Source of the DNA: Merluccius polli
Lineage: Eukaryota; Chordata; Actinopteri; Gadiformes; Merlucciidae
DNA length: 64,000 nt
Reading direction: 5' to 3'
Assembly: GCA_030340625.1 (NCBI GenBank)
Contig: JAOPHQ010006596.1
Location: 62,001-126,000 of the forward strand
Part shown: piece by piece, positions 1 to 11,570 of the stretch
Layout of the letters: every line of letters starts with the position of its first letter
Numbering within the stretch: the first letter of the stretch is position 1
The notes under the pieces: model-generated
Databases searched by the model: none
What the model was told of the DNA's origin: nothing
Seen by the model: only the letters and a program-made list of their open reading frames with translations
Program-made: the position numbers and the translations under genes

Positions 1-1690
1 TGAAATATATAAACGACCACTAGAACAGCTATTACACTATTCTCACAGACAGAAAAATTCCCAGGGCATACCGGTGTAGTGTTTATGACATATTGGCTCA
101 TAGTATGGAGGAGTATTGAGGGTGGTAAAAGAGATGAGAAAATGTAACCGCGGCTCTCAATTTTGCCAGAGATTCTTCAGAGCGTCCTCGATTTCAATGA
201 TGATATAAGAGTTGAAACCACAACCGCGGAAAGATATTCCAAACAGTAGACAGACTTGGGTGGTGTCCGAACCTCGGAGTACCAGCATAAGTGGGATATT
301 GAGCCATACTTTAGATTATACAGGTTAAGTGGTGTGAGCCATCGGGATGGTGCTGTAAGAAAGCACACACAGGTGAGAAATGCTAATCTAACAGCCTGTT
401 TCTGGCTCCACGATGACACATGGCTAATGGGTGCTGCTAGTGTTTTGCATAACCCTTGAGGTATAGAAAGCATTACAGTAATGACTCTAAACAAGGCTTT
501 TGGCTATGGTGTAATTGCAGCAAAAAGCTCTAGCATTTACTCATGGTCGCTTTCGCACAAATGTGTGCAGTGAGTGCACACACTGTGCAAATTCAGAAAA
601 CATTGAGATTTTATCGAGGCAAGTCTGAATTATTTAAAGTGCATTTGCCGACAACAAGGCTGTCATAAAAATGTGGGTACAATGACAGGTGTCAGGGAGA
701 AGGAAACAAACTCAGAGTTTCGATGCTGAGATCCAAAAAACCTCACATCAGAAAGATACATAATGCAACATGGCAGACTTAATCAGCAACACACACAATC
801 AGACTAAAGTAAAACTGACAAAATGAGGAAACTAGAGTGCTAAAGTTTCCAGACTTACACTGGTCCGCTTGCTTATACATGCGGTGCTGAAAATTTAGTC
901 CAGCTTTATTGAGGTAGACCTTTAGCACAATTACAGTCTCCAAGGGCTTTACCGGGGGAAGATTTAAATTAGTTTTGACGGCAACCGTCCCAGACCTCGT
1001 AAGAACACTACCTGAAAACCTGAGTGTAAAAAAAGGAGAAAAGATCAGGAGGGGATGATATCGGACAGGAGAACAACAGATAGCAGATAATTCAACTACA
1101 CCTTCTAGGACAGCTACGATAGTTCCCAAATGAAAAAAATAAATGCTAAAATGTTAAAATGCTTCATTGAGTCATTAAGGTATGCGCATTAAAATTATAT
1201 TCTAAGATTACCTTTCTGTTTCTGTTTCTATTCTGTTTTTAAGGATCCTCAGCATCTTCTAATGAAACCCCTTACTGTTGTCTGCCGACACGTTATATGC
1301 AAGCTATATGCTGACAGCGTGTCTGACATGGCTGACAGCAGACATGTTTACTGTGTTAAGATACATCTTTATTCGATCATTTTATTGAATAAATATTTAT
1401 TTCACCACACTCCAACATTATGACTTGAGTTCTCCCAATAGAAACACTCTACTTAACGTGCACAGAACATGCACTGGTACAGTAGGCATTGTCACACTTC
1501 AAGGATCATTACAAGCTCAGTAGGAACTGCAGACAAAAACAATTTCCCAGTTGCATCAATTACGGTGCGTTTTATTTTCTTATTCCTTTTGTGGACTGAA
1601 AAGGACACGTTAAGGTGAAGACACATCGCATCGATCCAATATTATCCTGCATGCCAGCTGTCACACCTGAGAATGATGGAGTTTGTTACA
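1..1690. other. No supported gene; unique-looking sequence
   Basis: Moderately AT-rich sequence. Two small frames overlap on opposite strands near 177-494, and one of 116 codons lies on the minus strand at 779-1129. None carries a recognisable motif, and I see no convincing splice-bounded exon. Around 1276-1345 there is a patch of loosely repeated and inverted words (GTCTGC, GCAGAC, ATATGC), too irregular to name. Confidence 0.6.
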
Positions 1691-1732
1691 CATCATCTAT
1701 TGATCACAACAATAGATGATCAATAGATGATG
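1691..1732. repeat. Inverted repeat, 15-bp perfect arms
   Basis: The arms are 1691-1705 and 1718-1732 (CATCATCTATTGATC and its reverse complement) with a 12-base spacer. The spacer repeats part of the arm, so ATAGATGAT also occurs twice in direct orientation. No poly-T or other terminator-like context; in a vertebrate this is probably a hairpin-prone fold-back without assigned function. Confidence 0.8.
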
Positions 1733-2890
1733 GGTGTGTCGAAATTGCTCTGGGATCGAATGCTCTGTGTCTGTGTTGGCGCACAATTATACTCCTATTT
1801 AATGCCTGAGGTCCTGATTGGTTGAGAGATGAAGGGGAGACGCCTGCAATGACATCAATGGAATGAAGAAGCGAGACAATAGATGCGAAATAGAAGAACG
1901 TCGTCTTCCTCGTTTAACTTTCACTTCATTAGAAAAAAATGTAAATAATTATATGTATATGTTTCCGTTCAGATCCAGAAATACCTATGAAAACTACTGA
2001 GTGCTGTGTTTATGCATGTGTCCTTTATTTTTATTTTTTGCACTATAATTAATTGAATCAATTGTATGTTTCATCTCCTACATTGTGTCCTTGAGTGTAT
2101 ACTAGATTTATTTAGCAACATTTCTATTTGTATTTAATGCAACCACATTATGGTTTGAACTATGTGCACATTAACCATGACAGGGTCATTGCTTTGCTCG
2201 CACGACAAGACCGCAAGGTTAGCATGGGAATTTCAGTCTTTTTGTTGTTGTTTTGTTTAGTAAGACAGGAGACAGCAACATATCAAGGTCTGTTAGCATG
2301 ACCTTTCTCTGGCTGCCTTGTTCTGTCAGATGTGGGTAGCTAATAGTGAGAAGACTTGTTTACAAATTGAAGCAAACTACCAATAGGAATTAACAAATGC
2401 AGTTAATGCACTGCAGCAGCAATGACCGAAATTACCCGCAGATAAAATGATATAGCAGAAGGATAGTTTATTAGCTCAGAATATGTCGTCTAGAATATGT
2501 AGCCTCTTTTATAGTAATTTAAAATACATCCTATGAACATTGCTAATGTCTTGTAATTGATTTGTCCATTTATTTGACCCAGTCAAGGTAAGCCATCCAT
2601 CAATCCATTATCTTAATTCAACATTTCTTTTCAGTTGCTTTTTTTTGACACTTATATATTTCACATAAACTCTTTCATCCATCAGGGCAATTACTGAGGT
2701 CGTTCACAGTGTCGTTGATACGAGATGATGAATTAACGGAGCAGCTGACGTTTCCTCGCCAGGTTTCACTCGATCAATCAATACGTCCCCCCTGAGAGAG
2801 AAAATAAGACATCTCACTCTCCCCGTTTAAAACAAATAATGTATTTACTGACCGGTGACCTCTTCCCTGGGGATCCAGGCCTCATTTAGG
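1733..2890. other. No supported gene
   Basis: AT-rich non-coding sequence. No frame of note, no transposon ends and no long simple repeat. The stretch at about 2690-2890 is more balanced in composition and includes a CpG-containing block, but nothing in it identifies a promoter or an exon. Confidence 0.55.
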
Positions 2891-2899
2891 CCTACTTTA

Positions 2900-3125
2900 A
2901 ATGAGAGAAAGGGTGAGTGAGGGAGAGAGAGAAACAGTCAAGGAGAGAGAAAGAGAGAGCGTGAGCGTGAGGGAGAAAAGAAGGGGGAGGGAGAGGGAGA
3001 GTGTGAGGAGCGAAAGAGAGAGAGAGTGAGGGATGGAGGGAGGTAGTGTGCGGGAGAGAGTGGAAGAAAAATAGAGGAGGGGTTGGAAAGAGAGAGGAAG
3101 AGAGAAACAGGGTGAATGTGTGGGT
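2900..3125. repeat. Purine-rich GA/GGGA low-complexity tract
   Basis: About 225 bases that are nearly all A and G on the plus strand, made of irregular GAGA, GGGAGA and GTGAG units. Two overlapping minus-strand frames of 104 and 115 codons here are Ser/Leu/Pro-rich translations of the pyrimidine strand and are not real proteins. Such tracts mutate by slippage and can form triplex DNA. Confidence 0.85.
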
Positions 3126-3130
3126 GAGAC

Positions 3131-4480
3131 ATGGTATAACATCGAAACCACTGACAGCAAACATGAAGGTGCCACTTCTCTCACTTGATCTGACTGTGAT
3201 GTACATTCAATTAGATTCATAGTTGTTAAAAAAAAAAGAGGCAATATTTTAAAGCAAAAATAAAATCATTATTAATCATTGTATTCACAGGACTATGGTG
3301 ACCAAATAAAAATGTTGTCTTTACATCCAGCAAAAATAGCTCTTACTATTTCTGACTCTGCTCCATCTGATGATGTGAAAGGACAAGGTAAGGAAGTATA
3401 AATACATTGTAAAGCAAAAAAGGGTTGACTCATACAGCACTTTATGAATCATCAAAGACCTGACTCAACCCATAATTTCACTAATTCTGAATCTGTAATA
3501 CACCTGCTGATTGTATGCAGTCGAAAACAAAAGACGTTTAATTATGTATTTTGCTCAGGGTAAACAGGTTAAACAAGTGTTTTGTTTAGTGGCACAGATA
3601 ATGGGGAAAGAAAAGTTGTTTGTGTTGTTTGTTATGTTGTTTTTACGCTTCCTCTAAAACCTACCTCTCTTCTGCCCCTCTTCAGATTATCCTTTTTTTT
3701 TTTACACATTTGTCCACATAAGCATTTCTTTTTGTTTGGTTTTGAACAGGTCTTCTGATTTGCGGGAAACTATGGCACAATGTTTTTTCAGCATCTTTTT
3801 GTAATTTTATTTTTTTTCATTTGCTTCTCACGGTTGGCAATTACCTCCTTGGGTTTACATGCTGACGGGGAGTTGTGTGTGCGATGAGAGTATACAGTTA
3901 GATGCGTATATTGTGCACGCTTGCATATACAATGTATGAATTCAGGATTGGCGGCGCTCGGAGAGCTACGGCAGGGAGAAATAAATGTCATTATTGAAAC
4001 GCAGATGTAGGAAAATCAGCATATGATTTATTCATGCAGGGATATTTTTTTCAATGCACATATGCAGCTCGTATAAGGGCACGAGTGGGACCTGTCTCAT
4101 TGTACACCTATAATAATCATATAACGGCTATGATAATATAGATGGCGATGATAATCTCTCTGAATCACATGCAAAGGCATTTCACCATTGAGATTGTCAG
4201 CACATCTATTTTAAAAAATAAAATAGGAATTTCTCTAAATATAACTTGTTCTCTTTCGACCCGTCCAATGTAATATTTCAAAGCAGTATCAAACCCATTT
4301 TCTTTTAAACACGTAATCTCTTGTCATTTGTGGCAAGTTCAATTATGAAAACTATAGCATTGTTGCTATACATCCAGGATAGGTTTAGTTCAATCGTGTG
4401 TATCTGTCTATCTAAGCTAGGATAGACAGCATCTAAGCCACCTGGCTAGATGACATCATGTACCACCAATACATTGCCAG
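3131..4480. other. No supported gene; small hairpin at 4404-4429
   Basis: AT-rich sequence without recognisable coding or transposon content. At 4404-4412 and 4421-4429 there is a 9-bp perfect inverted repeat (CTGTCTATC) with an 8-base spacer. A 67-codon minus-strand frame at 3788-3991 shows no motif. Confidence 0.55.
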
Positions 4481-4489
4481 GGTCTCTCT

Positions 4490-4925
4490 CTACACACACA
4501 CACACACACACAGACACTAACAGAGACAGGGAAACGGGGAGAAACCCATTCACACACATTCTCATCCACACACACACACACACACACACACACATGCATT
4601 CCACCACACATCACTCACTATGGAGAGTGTAGTGCCACCAATTATCCAGGGTAGAACTGGAGCAGCGGAGGACCTGGGAACCAGAACCCTTACCAACGCA
4701 GGAGGGGGATGACAGCAGGAGACAGAGGATGGATTCACAAGTATCTTCTGTTTCTGTCATATCCCCTTACACCCACCCTCATTTGCACACACATAAAAAC
4801 ACATGCACATGTACGCACGCAAGCCCACACACACATACACAAACACATACAAACAGAAATACACACAAACATACGCAGACAGACACACACACACACACAC
4901 TCAGACACACACACACACAAAATGC
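4490..4925. repeat. CA-rich compound microsatellite region
   Basis: Perfect (AC)n at 4491-4512 and 4569-4593. An impure CA-rich tract follows at about 4780-4920 with interruptions such as ACAAACATACGCAGACAGAC. Frames on both strands rich in His/Thr or Cys/Val are translations of the dinucleotide repeat. The number of interruptions suggests an old, decaying array. Confidence 0.9.
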
Positions 4926-6360
4926 ACATATGCTTTTATAGTTTATACTATAATATTACACATGCCATGCAAAAACACACAAACACAGACCGTCAACAGT
5001 AGCGATTACACACCCAACCTTTGACGGCACTTAAGCACCAGATCAATATATAATTAGCAGCCATTTAATTACCCATTCATGGTGCGGATAAGCCTCCTTT
5101 TTAAGTGAAATCAATAGGCATGCTTTATGTGCGGCTGCTGGAGAGCAATTTCCAAAGCCAATTATGATTGCATTAGTCATGCAAGAGGGGCGTTCTCGTA
5201 GCTTCTGCTGCATGCCGCGCCACACACCTCACCAGCCCCGCTGCTACCTTGTGGCTGACAAACCCCCGTGTGAACATGGGAGTCACATGACCCGCACTTC
5301 CTAAATCCACACCCGCACCCCCTCTCAATGTCGTCATTGCTTCTTTTCTGTGCATATATGACCAATTTGCAAATGCGTATTAGTCTGGAACCTTTCAGTT
5401 CATTTTCGATCTCCAAGGGGCGTTATCAACGGACACAGACCAAAATGCCTCTGGATGCTATTGGTAAGACCAACGAAACGTGTGACGTAAAATAAAAATC
5501 AAGCTTTAAGTGCAGTTGTTTGTTCTTCTTTTAGAGAAAACATACCGTCCAGTTTGTTTAATACTGTTGCAATAGCAAATTCAACAAACCGTTCCACATC
5601 AGCAGCAGCCATCCTCCTCATCGTATCACACCCGACCCATACTAGATAAACGGTTGTTATTGGCCCGATCGGGGCCAGGTCGGCTGGAAATCTGTCTGAA
5701 AGGGAGGGGGGCCAGACATATCTGCCAGAGCAAATTAAACCTGAGTTTGCAGATTTGTCTAGTACCCAGGCTACATATGAGTTACTTTGGCAGTTTTTAT
5801 TTCTATATTGACTATATTAGACTGACTATATTAAATCCATTCAGGAGCACAGCTTGATTCTAACAATGCTGCTATTTTCTTCATGGTCCTGAAAAACCAA
5901 TCTAAATCCATGTCAGTATGTATCACAGATTGCTGAAAACACCTTGTACAGATTATACAATTTGTGCCGATTGAAAAATTAATGACATTTAAACGCCCAT
6001 ATTTTTGTGGGCTTTGCAATAAGTCTGGAGTTGTTTTCAGTCCTACTTAAAAAAAATAATACATTTAAAAAATGAAGACATTTTTTTTAATCCCACTAGT
6101 GTATGGCTTTAGGGCTTCATGACAAATGTTGAGGCACCAACATTTAAGGGTTCAAGAGCTCTCTCCCGTCCTCTCTATCTTTGTTTTCATCTTTTCAGCC
6201 ACTAGGGATTGTTAAAATGACTTTGTCTGGGGCCACGCAATAGGATCAAGATGGAGTGATGATGCCACTGTTCTTTAGGGAGCCACCAGCGTGTCTCATA
6301 GGCCAGGCAATTATATAATACATACATTTTGTCTTTGTATTCCACCATACATCATATACT
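4926..6360. other. No supported gene; possible conserved non-coding block at 5041-5180
   Basis: No exon can be supported. The part at 5041-5180 has several homeodomain-like cores (TAATTAGC, TTTAATTACC, CCAATTATGATTG) and a TGCATTAGTCATGCA stretch. It looks like the composition of developmental enhancers, but that is inference from base patterns alone and would need cross-species alignment. The rest, 5430-6360, shows nothing. Confidence 0.35.
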
Positions 6361-6376
6361 CCCCCCCCCCCCCCCC

Positions 6377-6409
<33 letters not shown>
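6361..6409. repeat. Poly-C (18) plus (CA)n
   Basis: Eighteen C residues (6361-6378) run directly into a CA array (6380-6409). Juxtaposed homopolymer and dinucleotide repeats are a typical slippage hot spot, and the exact length may not be reliable in an assembly. Confidence 0.95.
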
Positions 6410-6411
<2 letters not shown>

Positions 6412-6571
6412 ATGCCCCTGCTTTTATGCTTACACAAAGCTGCTGTACTATAAATATGTGTCTTTAAAAGACCTGCTGCCTCTGAAAAAGAAAATCACAT
6501 GCACTGCAGTATGTTTAGTTGCTTTTTTAAGTTGTAGTTGTTATGTACATCGCAGTCTACTTCATAATACT

Positions 6572-6745
6572 CCCAGCCTCGGCATGCTAGTTACCAGCCT
6601 GGGAAGCTAATGACCAGCCAAGCCAGCAGCCGATCCAGAGTTACCACCTTGGTCAAATGAATAGCTGGCTTTTCATTTCCACCGCCGGCTTCTAATTTCC
6701 CACCGCCAGCCTCTCAGTTACCAGCACCGGCTTATCATTGGCCAG
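6572..6745. repeat. Degenerate ~21-bp tandem repeat
   Basis: The sequence falls into repeated phrases of roughly 20-21 bases that begin with CCAGC or CCACC and end with an AGTTA, AATGA or AATTTC-like word. Recognisable units start near 6572, 6593, 6613, 6680, 6700 and 6721, with a longer divergent stretch between. This looks like an old minisatellite worn down by substitutions and indels. The unit boundaries are my own reading. Confidence 0.5.
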
Positions 6746-9128
6746 ATCAGTAGGTGGCTTCGGCAAGGATACTCAGTAGTCTTCATTTTGTTAGATATTG
6801 ATTTATTGAGGGGTAACTGTGATTGACTCCCCAATGTCCTGATGACCTGTAGGCATCCTTGTGCAAACTGCTTAATAATTTAATTTAATTAATTTTAAAA
6901 ATAATGGTAAATAGTAAATTCCTGAAAAAAACATTTAAATTGCTCTGTATTTCTCAGTAAATGGTGTATTATCAAACATTAGACAATGTGAAAGGCTAAG
7001 GTAAGTTTGTGTTTTTAACTCATAATAATATATTATATCTGATACATTATTTCATTCAGTGATCAATTAAGACAACATACTGGTGGCCAATAAAGGCTCC
7101 TCCTATGTAATGAATGTGTAGCTAATGAATGTGTAGAATGTATTCACACAGCAGGGCCTTGACTAGATACACTGGACAGAATTACGCTACCCATGGAATC
7201 CATCATTTGTAACCACTCAATGATTGCATGTGGCAAGGTCGGTCATTCAGCAAATAGTGTTATCCGACTATAAACTAAAAGTGAAAACCTTGGCCACAAC
7301 TCCATTGTCCATGTGACAATTATCCTTTAAATTTGAATTGGTAGTTTGCATTCAGACATGTTGAAAATGTTGTAGTCTTTCAGAGCCAAGTGTGATGATG
7401 GTAAGTTATGATATGGTATAGCCTATTCTGGAGACATACCACTAAATGTTGATTTTTAACATAATTATTATGTTAGCGCTATTATAGGGATTCCACTAAT
7501 TCTGGATTAGGAAAAAATGGAAATGCCTGCTTGAAACCGTTATGTATTGTTAATTACTTAGTCAGTATGTTAATACGTTTTAATTTGCATTCTCCATCAA
7601 TGCAATACAATACGCAGTAATATAATTTATTTGGATTGGGTTGGACTTTTGTTGTTTTTTGGCATGTCTTTATATATGAGCATGAGTTACTTTTATAAGT
7701 CACAGCTATGCTCAGCCCTTCACAAGGCTTTGGATTAGTCCAGTGTCATTTCTTCTCACATTCAAATCCATCTCCATTAGGGCTGTCTCCAGACTGTATG
7801 TGACAGGCCCGGCGAGACTAGCACCTTGTTCATGTCAGTCAGCCATCTCTGGCATCAACGTATCGCAGCCATTGGAATTCCGATGGATTGGAAAAGCCAG
7901 GATTTGCAGCATGGAGCTATAGGAAGGAATTAATGACAACCCAAGTCCCATAGCTCCATACGTCAATCCTATAATCACAGTACAAAGAACCCATCGAACA
8001 ACACTGGCTTTGTTGGACTGCGCCACCGATATTATATTATCCTTGTCAGCCACTGATCAAAAGGTCATCGTCAAGTAACATTGCCGTTTGTGTTCTGTTT
8101 TGTTTAGTTCTTCAACAAGAAAGACAAAGATAAAATACATTTTCAGTGCAAGCGTGATCACGTTGCGATACAACTTGAAAGTCATTAGACAATGAGGAAA
8201 AGGCATTGATGTTATTACTGTAATGTCGCAATCTGTGTTTTCTGACAATAACTGCATCTGAATAACGGAAGTTAGCAACCCTGACTACGTCATTATCATT
8301 ATGTAATTATGATAATGTAAAAAGTCTATCCTGTATAGATAATACCATAATCGTTGTCCCATGGGCTCTACAGAGTTTTCCAGTGGCCGTGAATACATCC
8401 AGGACCGCAGGCTCTTGTTTCAGTGCAACCGGACACTGGCCAATATTCAAATATTTCTCTTTTTGCAGTAAATCGAACACTGGTAAGAAGAAGCCACACA
8501 GACGCCAACATTGATGGGCACGTACGTGCGGCAGAGAGGCGGTGGGTGGGGATTATAACTCATGTTGGTGTATGGGTCCTCTTTTGTCTGGCTTGTCTTG
8601 ATAATGGCAGAGCAACCTGTCAAGCAGCATGTGACTGAACGTTTTTGTCTTCAGCCCATTGTAACCTCTGTGCCGTTCTTATTGATAATCAGGACTGCAC
8701 AGCTTATACTGGACCACAGGAAGCTCTGCAGAGAACAGACAACGTGAACAGACGAATAGAGGGAGAATAGAGGTCTTTGAGAATGCTAATGCCCTTGCAA
8801 ATAAGTCGGTGCTACTACGAGAGTGATAGTAAACCTGACACAATTTGCATTTTTAGGATATGTGAGCTATTTTAAGAAAACCCCATAGGGGGGTTTTCAA
8901 TGCTGGTTCTGGAAGAATCAGATGTATACTTAGAGCCAGTAAGGACTAATAAGGTCTTCCTTAGTTTCTTGCAGGCAGGGGGAAGGTTAACTCCATATAT
9001 CCATCCATCTATCCATCCTTTCTTCTTTACCCACTTATCTCTGGTCATCGTTTCAGGGAGCTGGAGCCTATCACAGCTGCCTGTAGGCACAAGACACGCA
9101 CACACAGACGCATACACAGAAATCAAAG

Positions 9129-9129
<1 letters not shown>
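6746..9129. other. No supported gene
   Basis: AT-rich intergenic or intronic sequence. A 9-bp fold-back (CATTATCAT and its complement) sits at 8291-8299 and 8309-8317. A short direct repeat of GAATGTGTAG lies near 7112-7135. Minus-strand frames at 7835-8053 and 8057-8278 (72 and 73 codons) show no domain; the first has a hydrophobic stretch, which is not enough to support a gene. Confidence 0.55.

Positions 9130-9182
<53 letters not shown>
9130..9182. repeat. (ATC)n trinucleotide microsatellite
   Basis: About 17 uninterrupted ATC/CAT units. It translates to poly-Ile, poly-Met or poly-Asp in different frames, which explains the homopolymer-like frames on both strands. It lies just upstream of the LINE fragment that starts near 9211. 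Confidence 0.95.
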
Positions 9183-9210
9183 GTTACTGTTGTTTTTAAA
9201 TCAAAATAAC

Positions 9211-10491
9211 AATCTGTTTTCCACAAGCCCCGTACTGAAACAGCCCTTTTAAAAGTAGCCAATAGTCTTCTCCAGGCTGCAGATGGTGGAAACTGCTCCA
9301 TTTTAATTTTGCTAAGAATTAAATTAATCGTCATGGTTGATCACAACCTCTTAATTGGCCGTCTGAGAGACTGCATGGGTATCTCTGGTTCAGCCCTGGA
9401 TTGGTTCCACTCCTTCATCAGTGATAGGAGTTTCTCAGCGTCCATAGGCAGCTCATCATCCAGTCACGTCAGCATACCGCCAGGAGTCCCCCAAGGCTTG
9501 ATCCTGGGACCCATTCTCTTGTCATTAAACATGCTACCACTAGGGCAGATTATCCAGAACCATGATATCTTGTTTTATGTCTATGCTGACGACACACAAA
9601 TCTGCCTCCTGTTAAAATCCCATACTAAAGCAGATGTAAGGAAGCTGCTGAACTGCATAACTCCTGGATGGCACAACATTTCCTTCAGCTAAACAAAAAC
9701 AAAACAGACATGTTACTAATCGGACCCCAGCCATCTGCTAGTCCCCTTGACATAGGCCTCGACCATCTTTCAAGATTCCACATAAAAAATATTCTTAAAA
9801 CACTTCTTATCTACTCTGGACCTTGAAAAAAGTATCCATGTCGTTATTTCATCCAGAATTGACTATTGCAATTCACTTTACTTTGGTATCTCTCAGACTC
9901 TATCTATCTATCTCCTGACTACAACTTGTTCAAAATGCTGCAGCCAGGCTAGTAACTAGAACTAAAAAGAGAGACCACATCACTCCAATCCTTGCAGCAC
10001 CACATTGGCTCCCTGTCTACTACAGAGTCCGGTTCAAAATCCTACTCCTTCCCTTTAAAGCCCTGCATGGTATTGCTCCTGTCTATATCTCTGACCTCAT
10101 CTCCCCTTACCACACTAGCAGGCCCCTTAGGTCCTCAGAACAAGGCCTACTAGCCATCCCAAGGTCACGCCTAAAACCACTGGAGACGGGGCTTTCTCCG
10201 TTGCTGCACTCACCCTTTGGAGCAATCTGCTGGCTGATATCAGATCAGCCGAGTCAGTTGGTGTTTTGTAAAAGCATTTTGATATGCACTTGCCTACGGC
10301 AGTTGATGCATTGTTTTTAGTCGTTTTGTATGCACTTTTTTTCCTGTTTTTATTGCATCCCTATTTTGACTGCATGTTTATTGTCTGTGTATGCTCTTGT
10401 GCTGTAAAATATGGCAATTAAATGGTTAAATGGCAATTAAATAGTACTTAGCGTCATCTTTTTAAGGCGCTTTATAAATAAACTTGAACAT
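9211..10491 (+). mobile_element. 5'-truncated non-LTR retrotransposon (L2/CR1-like), RT C-terminal half and 3' tail
   Basis: Fossil of a LINE whose reverse transcriptase copied its RNA at a nicked target. From 9213 the frame reads a conserved RT segment including STETAL-like and DGGNCSILILL-like blocks. VDHN follows near 9342, then the motif GVPQGLILGP (9483-9512) and an intact YADD catalytic motif (9582-9593). The frame breaks at 9690. Past it, the words SSRIDYCNSL (near 9853), RPHH (near 9970), SRLKP-like (about 10165) and LWSNLLADIRSAESV (about 10215) can still be recognised across further stops and shifts. The 3' end is an A/T-rich tail with CGCTTTATAAATAAACTTG near 10470, typical of fish L2-like 3' ends. 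The copy lacks the endonuclease and upstream half, so it is dead. Clade assignment rests on motif resemblance only. Confidence 0.85.
9309..9692 (+). pseudogene. Reverse transcriptase fragment (palm domain) of the 9.2 kb LINE
   Basis: A 127-codon open stretch with no true start: the frame is open upstream to about 9210, and the first Met-like position is a TTG. Residues 58-67 are the PQG motif and 92-95 are YADD, both central parts of the RT palm domain. The usual Leu-Asp-Leu-Ser-Ala-Ala-Phe-Asp block just before VDHN, which carries the first catalytic aspartate, is replaced by an unrelated sequence one residue shorter. The protein would therefore be inactive even without the downstream stop. 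No host gene surrounds it. Confidence 0.8.
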
Positions 10492-10499
10492 GAGTGGGG

Positions 10500-10525
10500 C
10501 ACACACACACACACACACACACACA
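10500..10525. repeat. (CA)n microsatellite
   Basis: About 13 CA units directly 3' of the LINE tail. Microsatellites often grow from the A-rich or simple-repeat tail of LINEs, which may be its origin. Confidence 0.9.
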
Positions 10526-11414
10526 ATGTACACTTGGGCAATAACGACTGTTTTAAAAAAAAGCTGCCGTAACTGAAAGAAAACTCAAACAACCAAGAGG
10601 AGAGTGAGGACTGCAACACAACCTCACTCATCACTGTGCTGCCTTCCTTGGATTCATTTCATGAGAACATATTGTATGTATCAACGCACAGTATTGAGAT
10701 AAACTATGTGCGATTGTCTTTCATGATTCTCCAGATAGTATTTTATTTGCTTCTTTTTTTTTCTCTAGTTGTCTTGGCTAGAAATATTGGCCCTCCTCAC
10801 TGCAGAATGTCATTTTGGTGACATTGTTTTAGGGCCACTTATCTCGGTTCCTGGCAGTGCAGCAGGAGTAATAAATAGCACCGGAGCAGCCCTCCACAGG
10901 AAAGGACAGAGCAGGCTGAGAGGGCTCATACAGTCCTTCAACATGTGTGGAACAGTATGCTGGGGGATGTTCTAACAAACTGGTGTCAATGTCCTAAAGC
11001 GGGCAGCATTCTTCAAAAGAAGTCGTTTGTTTTGGAAGGCCGAGGCCGAAGGAGTTATTTGCAGATTCTGATTGGCTGGAAGGATGGTTATTAACGATAA
11101 CTGCATGCTATGATGTGATCGTAACATAAGCGCACAGCTAGAGTCTAATCACCGCTCTCTAGACTAATGGACATCATTTCCTCAACCTCACATCAGCTGG
11201 CCAGTGTTCCGTGAGCTAAATTAACCCGTTAACTCATAACATATGGTCATATATGCGGTCAACAAGACAGCACAAATTTGAGCTAACCAAGTATTTTTCT
11301 CTAGATATGTGCCATATTTATTCAGTTTGGGAAATCTCACATAGTCTATAACGTAGTCTGGCTGACCAAACTCAGATGGGACTACGTTTAGAAAGCTTCT
11401 CCATTGCCATGTTG
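10526..11414. other. No supported gene
   Basis: No coding signal beyond chance frames (61 and 68 codons at 10636-10821 and 10769-10975) and no transposon ends recognised. Confidence 0.55.
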
Positions 11415-11570
11415 TTACTAAGATCGTCTCTATTTACTGGAGTAATAAGGTAAAGTTGCGTTGTCATTACTAAGATCGTCTCTATTTACTGGAGTAATAA
11501 GGTAACGTTGCCATGTCGTTATTAAGATCGTCTCCATTTACTGGAGTAATAAGGTAACGTCTGCATTCCA
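11415..11570. repeat. 52-bp minisatellite, three tandem copies
   Basis: Copies at 11415-11466, 11467-11518 and 11519-11570. They share a core of about 40 bases (TTACTAAGATCGTCTCTATT followed by TACTGGAGTAATAAGGTAA), with few differences in the core and more in the last 12 bases. Copies 1 and 2 are more alike than either is to copy 3, consistent with stepwise duplication. Confidence 0.93.

Noticed and set aside
2892..3244. Ser/Leu/Pro-rich frames of 104 and 115 codons on the minus strand
   Set aside because: They read the pyrimidine strand of a GA/GGGA low-complexity tract.
4450..5024. Several frames of 60-97 codons, His/Thr-rich on plus and Cys/Val-rich on minus
   Set aside because: They are translations of CA arrays; no motif or conserved context.
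8872..9334. Frames with poly-Met, poly-Ile and poly-Asp runs
   Set aside because: Produced by the ATC trinucleotide array at 9130-9182.
11415..11570. 52-bp repeats as a regulatory array with spacers
   Set aside because: The copies are contiguous and head-to-tail, as in an ordinary minisatellite.
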